Assembly: GCA_021808445.1 (NCBI GenBank) | Contig: JAKBBP010000012.1 | Coordinates: 1 to 64,000, forward strand | Direction: 5' to 3' | DNA length: 64,000 nucleotides | Source: Pseudomonadota bacterium | GTDB lineage: Bacteria > Pseudomonadota > Gammaproteobacteria > Burkholderiales > Burkholderiaceae_C | Shown here: positions 58,526 to 64,000 of the stretch, one piece after another | Numbering within the stretch: the first letter of the stretch is position 1 | How the letters are laid out: each line of letters opens with the position of its first letter | Notes under the pieces: generated by a model | Database searches by the model: none | Seen by the model: the letters and a program-made list of their open reading frames with translations, nothing else | Told to the model about the DNA's origin: nothing | Made by a program: the position numbers and the translations under genes

Positions 58526-59464
58526 CTAGTGCGATGCGTGGGCCGCCTGCGCGCTTTCTCGCGCCACCAGCAGGGCGCGCGCCGCGCGGCTGCCGTTGGG
58601 GCGGCCGATGGCGCGGCTGATGAAATCCCCGCAGTCGACCACCGCCTGCAGATCCGCGCCGGTGACGATGCCCATGCCGTGCAGCATGTACAGCAGGTCC
58701 TCGGTGGCCAGGTTGCCGGTGGCGCCGCGCGCGTAGGGGCAGCCGCCCAGCCCCGCCACCGAGGCGTGGAAACTGCTCACGCCCAATTGGAGGGCGGCCA
58801 GCACATTGGCCAGCGCCTGTCCGTAGGTGTCGTGGAAATGCCCTGCCAGGCGCTGCATGGGCAGCACCCTTGCCGCCGCCTCGAAGGCCGCCTGCACGGC
58901 GCCCGGCGTGCCCACTCCGATGGTGTCGGCCACGTCCACGCTGTCACAGCCCAGGTCGGCCATGCGGCGCACCACGTCGGCCACCGCGGCGGGAGCGATC
59001 GGGCCCTCGTAGGGGCAGCCCAGCGCACAGGAGATGCTGCCGCGCAGGCGCAGCCCGGCCGCGTGGGCCATGCGTGCCACCGGCTCGAAGCGTTCGATGG
59101 ATTCGGCGATGGAGCAGTTGATGTTTCGCCTCGCGAAGGATTCGCTTGCGGCCGAGAACACCACGACCTCCTGGACCCCGGCGGCCAGCGCCGCCTCCAT
59201 GCCCCGCACATTGGGGACCAGCGCGGAATAGACCACGCCCGCCTCCCGCCGTATGCCGGCCAGCACCTCGGCGCCGTCGGCCATCTGCGGCACCCAGCGC
59301 GGGGACACGAAGGCCGCCGCCTCGATGGCGCGCAGGCCGGCCGCGCCGAGACGGTCGACCAGCTCGATCTTCACGGAAGCGGGGACCGGGGTGGACTCGT
59401 TCTGCAATCCGTCGCGAGGGCCGACCTCGACGACTTCGACACGGGCGGGCAGGGAGGTGGCCAT
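58526..59464 (-). CDS. mvaB: Hydroxymethylglutaryl-CoA lyase
   Basis: A 312-residue TIM-barrel lyase that splits HMG-CoA to acetoacetate and acetyl-CoA, the end of leucine degradation. VEVGPRDGLQNE opens the barrel with the metal-binding aspartate, HFHDTYGQALAN gives histidine ligands, and the flexible active-site loop GGCPYARGATGN carries the catalytic cysteine. The ATG at 59464 is preceded by a CCGGAG-like site. Its neighbours encode acyl-CoA metabolism. Confidence 0.93.
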   Translation of the reverse strand: MATSLPARVEVVEVGPRDGLQNESTPVPASVKIELVDRLGAAGLRAIEAAAFVSPRWVPQMADGAEVLAGIRREAGVVYSALVPNVRGMEAALAAGVQEVVVFSAASESFARRNINCSIAESIERFEPVARMAHAAGLRLRGSISCALGCPYEGPIAPAAVADVVRRMADLGCDSVDVADTIGVGTPGAVQAAFEAAARVLPMQRLAGHFHDTYGQALANVLAALQLGVSSFHASVAGLGGCPYARGATGNLATEDLLYMLHGMGIVTGADLQAVVDCGDFISRAIGRPNGSRAARALLVARESAQAAHASH

Positions 59465-59495
59465 GGCGATGTTCTCCGGCAGGCGGGGGCTGGTT

Positions 59496-60446
59496 TCAGT
59501 AGCCCAGGCGCGCATCGACGATGCCGCCGGGGGAGTCGCCACGTTCCAGCGCGGCGATCTTGCGCATGATCTGCGCGGCCGCCGGGCCGACCAGGGTCTG
59601 GGCGGCCACATGCGGGGTGATGCGCACCCGCGGGTGCGACCACAGCGGGTGGTCCTGGGGCAGGGGCTCGGTCTCGAACACGTCCAGCGTGGCGCCTCCC
59701 AGGTGCTGCTGGTCGAGCAGATCCAGCAGGTCCTGTTCGACCAGCGCGGCGCCGCGCCCCGCGTTGACCAGGAAGGCGCCCCGGGGCAGCTGGCTCAGCG
59801 CGCCGTAGTCGAGCAGGCCCTGGGTGTCGGCCGTCAGGGGCAGCAGCACCACCAGCACGCGACAGTGGCCGAGGAATTCATAGAGACGGTCGATGCCGTA
59901 GACGGGGCCGTCGAAATCGCTGCCGGCACGCGGCGTGCCGCTGCGCGTGCAGGCCAGCACGGGGAATTCCATGGATTGCACGCGGCGAGCCGCGGCCAGA
60001 CCCATGTGTCCCAGCCCGAGGAAGCCCACGCTGAATCCGGTGCGGGGCGCCAGCACCAGCGGCTCCCAGGTGCCGTTCGCCTGCAGCGCCGCGTAGTCGC
60101 CCATGCGCCGGTACGCGTGCAGCACGGCCTCGGCCACGTAATCGGCCATCTGCCGGCCCATTCCGGCATCTTCCAGGCGGATCAGCGGAACCTGCGGTGC
60201 CTGCGCGCGCATCAGGGGCAGCAGCGCGTCGACCCCGGCGCCGAGGTTGAACACCGCTCGCAGCTCCTGCTGCCCCGCCAGCCATTCGGCCGGGGGCTTC
60301 CACACCAGCGCGAAGTCCGCCTGTTCGTCCGGCTGCTCGACGGCGTCGAAGACCTCGACGGCCAGGCGCAGCTCGCCGGCATGCTGCGCCAGCGCGTCGC
60401 GCCAGCGGCGAAACGGCTCGTCGGGGTCCCAGACCGCCAGTTTCAT
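59496..60446 (-). CDS. ghrA: Glyoxylate/hydroxypyruvate reductase A
   Basis: A 316-residue D-isomer-specific 2-hydroxyacid dehydrogenase. The Rossmann motif GFLGLGHMGLAAARR binds NADPH; LVNAGRGAALVE carries the catalytic arginine region and HPLWSHPRVRITPHVAA the catalytic histidine. It reduces glyoxylate and hydroxypyruvate. No link to the neighbouring leucine-type genes is obvious. Confidence 0.92.
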   Translation of the reverse strand: MKLAVWDPDEPFRRWRDALAQHAGELRLAVEVFDAVEQPDEQADFALVWKPPAEWLAGQQELRAVFNLGAGVDALLPLMRAQAPQVPLIRLEDAGMGRQMADYVAEAVLHAYRRMGDYAALQANGTWEPLVLAPRTGFSVGFLGLGHMGLAAARRVQSMEFPVLACTRSGTPRAGSDFDGPVYGIDRLYEFLGHCRVLVVLLPLTADTQGLLDYGALSQLPRGAFLVNAGRGAALVEQDLLDLLDQQHLGGATLDVFETEPLPQDHPLWSHPRVRITPHVAAQTLVGPAAAQIMRKIAALERGDSPGGIVDARLGY

Positions 60447-60483
60447 GGGGCTGGCGCGACGCGCGCGGGTTGGGCCATCGCGC

Positions 60484-61503
60484 TCAGCCCTGGGCCGCGC
60501 TGGCGTGCAGACCCAGGCGCTCGAACAGCCGGCGGTCGGCGTCGACGTCGGCGTTGCCGGTGACCAGCAGGGTGTCCCCGTAGAAAATCGAGTTTGCCCC
60601 CGCCAGGAAGCACAGGGCCTGCATGCCGTCGCCCAGCTCCTTGCGCCCGGCCGACAGCCGCACCCAGGCGCGCGGCATGCAGATGCGCGCGGCGGCTACG
60701 CTGCGTACGAATTCGAAGGGGTCCAGCTCGGGCGCGTGCTCCAGCGGAGTGCCCGCCACGCGCACCAGGGAGTTGATGGGCACCGATTCCGGATAGGGAT
60801 CCAGCCCCGCCAGCTGCGCCAGCAGGGCGGCGCGGTCGGCGCGGCTCTCGCCCATGCCGACGATGCCGCCGCAGCACACGTGCATGCCGGCGTCCCGCAC
60901 CGCCTGCAGGGTGTCCAGGCGATCCTGGTAGGTGCGGGTGCTGATGATGCTTCCGTAGAACTGCGGGGAGGTGTCGAGGTTGTGGTTGTAGTAGTCCAGC
61001 CCCGCGTCGGCCAGGCGCCGGGCCTGGCCGGGCTGCAGCATGCCCAGGGTCATGCAGGTCTGCAGGCCCAGCTGCTTGACCCCCTCGATGATGGGCACCA
61101 GCTTGTCGAGATCGCGTTCCTTGGGCTCGCGCCAGGCCGCCCCCATGCAAAAGCGGCTGGCGCCCGCGTCGAGCGCGGCGCGCGCATGTTCCAGGACCCG
61201 CTCGGCGTCCATCAGCTTGTCCGCGTCCACGCCAGCCTGGTAGTGCGCCGACTGCGGACAGTAGCCGCAGTCCTCGGGGCAGCCGCCGGTCTTGATCGAC
61301 AGCAGCGAGGAAAGCTGCACCTCGGTGGGGTCGAAATGCTCGCGGTGTACTTGCTGCGCCTGCCACAGCAGCTCGGGCAGGGGCAGGGCCAGCAGCTGCT
61401 CGATGCGCTGCGCGCTCCAGGCCTGTGTCGCGGCGGGAGTCCGGGGTTCGTCCGCCGCTTGCGCACGACGCGACGACGGGGGCTGGATGGTGGAGACTTG
61501 CAT
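60484..61503 (-). CDS. bioB: Biotin synthase
   Basis: A 339-residue radical-SAM enzyme that inserts sulfur into dethiobiotin. The 4Fe-4S ligands are C75, C79 and C82 in [25 protein letters not shown] and RVAGTPLE are typical. The other bio genes are not here. It lies between an acyl-CoA synthetase and ghrA; biotin is needed by carboxylases of leucine breakdown, which may explain the setting. GGAACG precedes the ATG. Confidence 0.96.
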   Translation of the reverse strand: MQVSTIQPPSSRRAQAADEPRTPAATQAWSAQRIEQLLALPLPELLWQAQQVHREHFDPTEVQLSSLLSIKTGGCPEDCGYCPQSAHYQAGVDADKLMDAERVLEHARAALDAGASRFCMGAAWREPKERDLDKLVPIIEGVKQLGLQTCMTLGMLQPGQARRLADAGLDYYNHNLDTSPQFYGSIISTRTYQDRLDTLQAVRDAGMHVCCGGIVGMGESRADRAALLAQLAGLDPYPESVPINSLVRVAGTPLEHAPELDPFEFVRSVAAARICMPRAWVRLSAGRKELGDGMQALCFLAGANSIFYGDTLLVTGNADVDADRRLFERLGLHASAAQG

Positions 61504-61520
61504 CGACGTTCCTTGGTGGT

Positions 61521-63212
61521 TCAGGCCGTGCGCTGTTCCTGCAGGCCGAGTTCTGCCTTCATTTCGTCGCGGATCTTGAACTTCTGCACCTTGCCGGTGA
61601 TGGTCAGCGGGAAACCCTGGACGAAACGGATGTAGCGCGGGATCTTGTAGTGCGCGATCTGTCCCTGGCAGAAGCCCCGGATGTCCTGCTCGGTGGGCGA
61701 CGTGCCAGGCCTGGGGATGATCCAGGCGCACAGCTCCTCGCCGTATTTTGCGTCCGGAACCCCCACCACCTGCACGTCCTGCACCATGGGGTGCCGGTAG
61801 AGGAACTCCTCGATCTCGCGCGGGTAGATATTCTCGCCGCCCCGGATGACCATGTCCTTGATGCGTCCGACGATGTTCACGTAGCCCTCGGCGTCCATGG
61901 TCGCCAGGTCCCCCGTGTGCATCCAGCCCTCGGCGTCGATGGCCTCGCGGGTGCGTTGCTCGTCGCCCCAGTAGCCGTGCATCACCGAGTAGCCCCGGGT
62001 GCACAGTTCGCCAGCCACGCCGGGCTGCACGGTGTGCCCGTCGGCGGGGTCGACGATCTTCACCTCCAGATGAGGCTGGACCTGGCCCACGGTGCTCACG
62101 CGCCGGTCCAGCGGGGTGTCGGTGGAGCTCTGGCAGCTCACGGGCGAGGTCTCGGTCATGCCGTAGGCGATGGTGATCTGCGAAAGATGCATGTCGCTGA
62201 CCACGCGTTTCATCACCTCCACCGGGCAGGGGCTGCCGGCCATGATCCCCGTGCGCAGGGTGCTCATGTCGAACTCGCGGAATCGCGGATGGTCGAGCAT
62301 GGCGATGAACATGGTCGGCACGCCGTGCAGCCCGGTGCAGCGCTCGGCCTGCACGGCCTGCAGGGTGAGCAGCGGGTCGAAGGCCGAGTTGGGGTAGACG
62401 ATGGTGGCGCCGTGGGTGATGCAGGCCAGGTTGCCCAGCACCATGCCGAAGCAGTGGTACAGGGGAACCGGGATGCACAGCCTGTCCTGCTCGCTGAGCT
62501 TCATCGCCTCGCCGATGAAAAAGCCGTTGTTCAGGATGTTGCTGTGGGTCAGCGTGGCGCCCTTGGGAAAGCCCGTGGTGCCGCTGGTGAACTGGATGTT
62601 GATGGGGTCGTTCGGCCCCAGCGTGGCGGCCGTGCTCGCCACCTGCGGATCGCCGGCGACGCCGCGCTCCATCCATTGTTCGAAGCGCAGCATGCCAGGC
62701 TCGTCCGTCGGGCCCAGCTGCACCAGCAGACGCAGCTGCGGCAGGCGCGCCGCGTGCAGCTCGCCGGCAGCGCCGTGCGCCAGTTCCGGAGCCAGCTCGC
62801 GCATCATCCCCAGGTAGTCGCTGGTGCGGAACTCGGGCATCAGCACCAGCGCCTTGCAGCCCACCTTGTTGAGCGCGTATTCCACCTCGGCCACGCGGTA
62901 GGCCGGGTTGATGTTGACCAGCACGATGCCGATCTTCGCGGTGGCCAGCTGCATCAACACCCATTCGACGCAGTTGTGCGCCCAGATCCCCACGCGATCG
63001 CCGCGGGCCAGCCCGCTGCGCAGCATGGCGCTGGCCAGCACGTCGACCTCCCGCGCCAGCTGGGTCCAGCTCAGGCGGCGCTGCTGGTGGCAGGCCACCA
63101 GCGCTTCGCGCGAGCCCTGGCGCGCGGCCATGGCGTCGAAGAAATCCCCCAGGGTCTGGGTGATCAGCGGCTGTTCTCGGCTGCCGCATGCGTAGCTGGT
63201 GCTCAGGGCCAT
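61521..63212 (-). CDS. AMP-binding acyl-CoA synthetase
   Basis: A 563-residue adenylate-forming enzyme. The P-loop-like motif is [17 protein letters not shown], followed by [12 protein letters not shown], the hinge region [19 protein letters not shown] and the catalytic lysine near [14 protein letters not shown]. It activates a carboxylic acid with ATP and CoA; the sequence resembles medium-chain or short branched-chain acyl-CoA synthetases found in leucine/isovalerate clusters. The exact acid is uncertain. Confidence 0.88.
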   Translation of the reverse strand: MALSTSYACGSREQPLITQTLGDFFDAMAARQGSREALVACHQQRRLSWTQLAREVDVLASAMLRSGLARGDRVGIWAHNCVEWVLMQLATAKIGIVLVNINPAYRVAEVEYALNKVGCKALVLMPEFRTSDYLGMMRELAPELAHGAAGELHAARLPQLRLLVQLGPTDEPGMLRFEQWMERGVAGDPQVASTAATLGPNDPINIQFTSGTTGFPKGATLTHSNILNNGFFIGEAMKLSEQDRLCIPVPLYHCFGMVLGNLACITHGATIVYPNSAFDPLLTLQAVQAERCTGLHGVPTMFIAMLDHPRFREFDMSTLRTGIMAGSPCPVEVMKRVVSDMHLSQITIAYGMTETSPVSCQSSTDTPLDRRVSTVGQVQPHLEVKIVDPADGHTVQPGVAGELCTRGYSVMHGYWGDEQRTREAIDAEGWMHTGDLATMDAEGYVNIVGRIKDMVIRGGENIYPREIEEFLYRHPMVQDVQVVGVPDAKYGEELCAWIIPRPGTSPTEQDIRGFCQGQIAHYKIPRYIRFVQGFPLTITGKVQKFKIRDEMKAELGLQEQRTA

Positions 63213-63299
63213 GATCGTCTCCTCGTGCGCTCTCGGGCGCTTGGGGTCATCGGGTGGGGAAGGTCCCCGGGCCGCCGGGCCGGGGCGCTTCCCGGGAAT

Positions 63300-63902
63300 T
63301 CAGAATCGTGCCTGCAGCCAGCGCTCCAGCTGCGGCAGGCGGTCGACGCCCCAGAAGGGCTCGTCGTCGACCACGAAAAACGGGGCGCCGCACATTCCGG
63401 CCCGCAGCGCGCGCTCCACGTTCGCCCGCAGCTGGTCCTTGACCGCGGCGTCGGCGCACCAGGCGTCGATCTGCGTCGCGTCCAGGCGAAGCTGCTGGCC
63501 CAGCATGTGCAGCGTGGGCATCGCCGAGATGTCCTGACCCTGCACGAAATACGCCTCGAACACCTTGTGGATCCACTCCACGTCCAGAGGCGAGCGCGCG
63601 CGCTGCAGCGCGACCAGCACGCGCGCCGCCTGGTGCGTGGCCACCGGGAAGGGTTGCGGATGGTGGTAGGGCACCCCGAAGTAGCGCGCCGAGCGCTGCA
63701 GATCGCGCAGCGAGTACTCGGCCTTCAGCGGCTGCTGCACCAGCGGGCGCGATCCGGTCGCCGCGAACACCGGGCCCAGCAGCATGGGCACCCACTCGAT
63801 TCCGCGGTCATGGCGCGCCGCGATCTCCTCGATCTGCGTGCTGGCCAGGTACGAGTACGGAGAGGAGAAGTCGAAGAACAAGGTGATCGGCGACACGGGC
63901 AT
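63300..63902 (-). CDS. 2-Hydroxychromene-2-carboxylate isomerase family (DsbA-fold) protein
   Basis: A 200-residue thioredoxin-fold protein of the kappa-GST/DsbA group. FFDFSSPYSYLAS near the start has the SPYSY motif in place of the CxxC of DsbA, with S14 as the usual catalytic serine; the cis-proline stretch is GMCGAPFFVVDDEPFWG. Members isomerise aromatic intermediates with glutathione. The true substrate here is unknown. It lies between the thiolase and the acyl-CoA synthetase on the same strand. Confidence 0.85.
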   Translation of the reverse strand: MPVSPITLFFDFSSPYSYLASTQIEEIAARHDRGIEWVPMLLGPVFAATGSRPLVQQPLKAEYSLRDLQRSARYFGVPYHHPQPFPVATHQAARVLVALQRARSPLDVEWIHKVFEAYFVQGQDISAMPTLHMLGQQLRLDATQIDAWCADAAVKDQLRANVERALRAGMCGAPFFVVDDEPFWGVDRLPQLERWLQARF

Positions 63903-63947
63903 GGAGGGGCTCCGGGGAGGCAGGGGGCTGGGCGCTCGGCGGGCGGC

Positions 63948-64000
63948 TCAGGCCATCTCGACGGTCATCGCGGTGGCCTCGCCACCGCCGATGCACAGCG
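63948..64000 (-). CDS. Thiolase (acetyl-CoA acetyltransferase), C-terminal fragment
   Basis: Only the last 17 codons are in the window. They read LCIGGGEATAMTVEMA, matching the thiolase C-terminus where the catalytic cysteine-glycine motif (CIGGG) lies near the end. The rest of the gene is beyond the right edge. It probably belongs to the same acyl-CoA degradation cluster. Confidence 0.82.
   Translation of the reverse strand, partial: LCIGGGEATAMTVEMA

Overview
The window is GC-rich bacterial chromosome with tightly packed genes. Its gene orders are typical of the Burkholderiales (Betaproteobacteria): engB next to cytochrome c, resB and ccsB; pilMNOPQ next to aroK, aroB and dgt; dusB, fis, purH, ruvC; lptM-lysA divergent from cyaY. 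I cannot name a genus. I saw no rRNA, tRNA, CRISPR array, insertion sequence or prophage.

Layout. 1-1936: end of a porin, a methyltransferase and a glutathione S-transferase. 1959-6198: a minus-strand arsenic operon (arsR, arsC, acr3, arsI, an ECF sigma factor, an ArsP-like permease) with four-base ATGA overlaps between its first four genes and a visible promoter/operator. 6229-15293: an unusual small-molecule block. It holds a RidA protein, a periplasmic binding protein, an ABC transporter with permease and ATPase in one chain, a formamidase/acetamidase, an AraC regulator fused to a second formamidase/acetamidase domain, an OFA-type MFS carrier and a DUF1275 membrane protein. 15403-17650: groES-groEL with a perfect CIRCE element. 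17695-25004: engB, cytochrome c and its System II maturation genes, then msrPQ. 25063-27035: lysA-lptM and cyaY. 27286-36639: type IV pilus pilMNOPQ, an inserted Ig-repeat lipoprotein, aroK, aroB and dgt. 36655-41679: a MarR-controlled tripartite drug efflux operon with two AT-rich palindromes. 41724-50216: a histidine phosphatase, a VgrG fused to a lipase-like toxin, two apparently identical Tli4-type immunity genes and a frameshifted dehydrogenase. 50263-58402: ruvAB, fabA, leuA, ruvC, purH, fis and dusB. 58526-64000: mvaB, ghrA, bioB, an acyl-CoA synthetase, a DsbA-type isomerase and the end of a thiolase, resembling a leucine/acyl-CoA degradation cluster.

How the genes work together. The arsenic operon covers sensing (ArsR), arsenate reduction (ArsC), arsenite efflux (Acr3), and breakdown and export of organoarsenicals (ArsI, ArsP-like), with a cysteine-bearing sigma factor as a possible second control layer. 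The 6953-15293 block looks like uptake, hydrolysis and efflux for an amide-type compound, with the regulator physically joined to an enzyme domain; this is the strongest candidate here for something undescribed. The VgrG-lipase with its doubled immunity gene is a self-contained antibacterial type VI secretion cassette whose apparatus genes lie outside the window. Upstream of leuA are a good promoter, a long leader and a short leucine-rich reading frame, which suggests translation-linked control of leucine synthesis.
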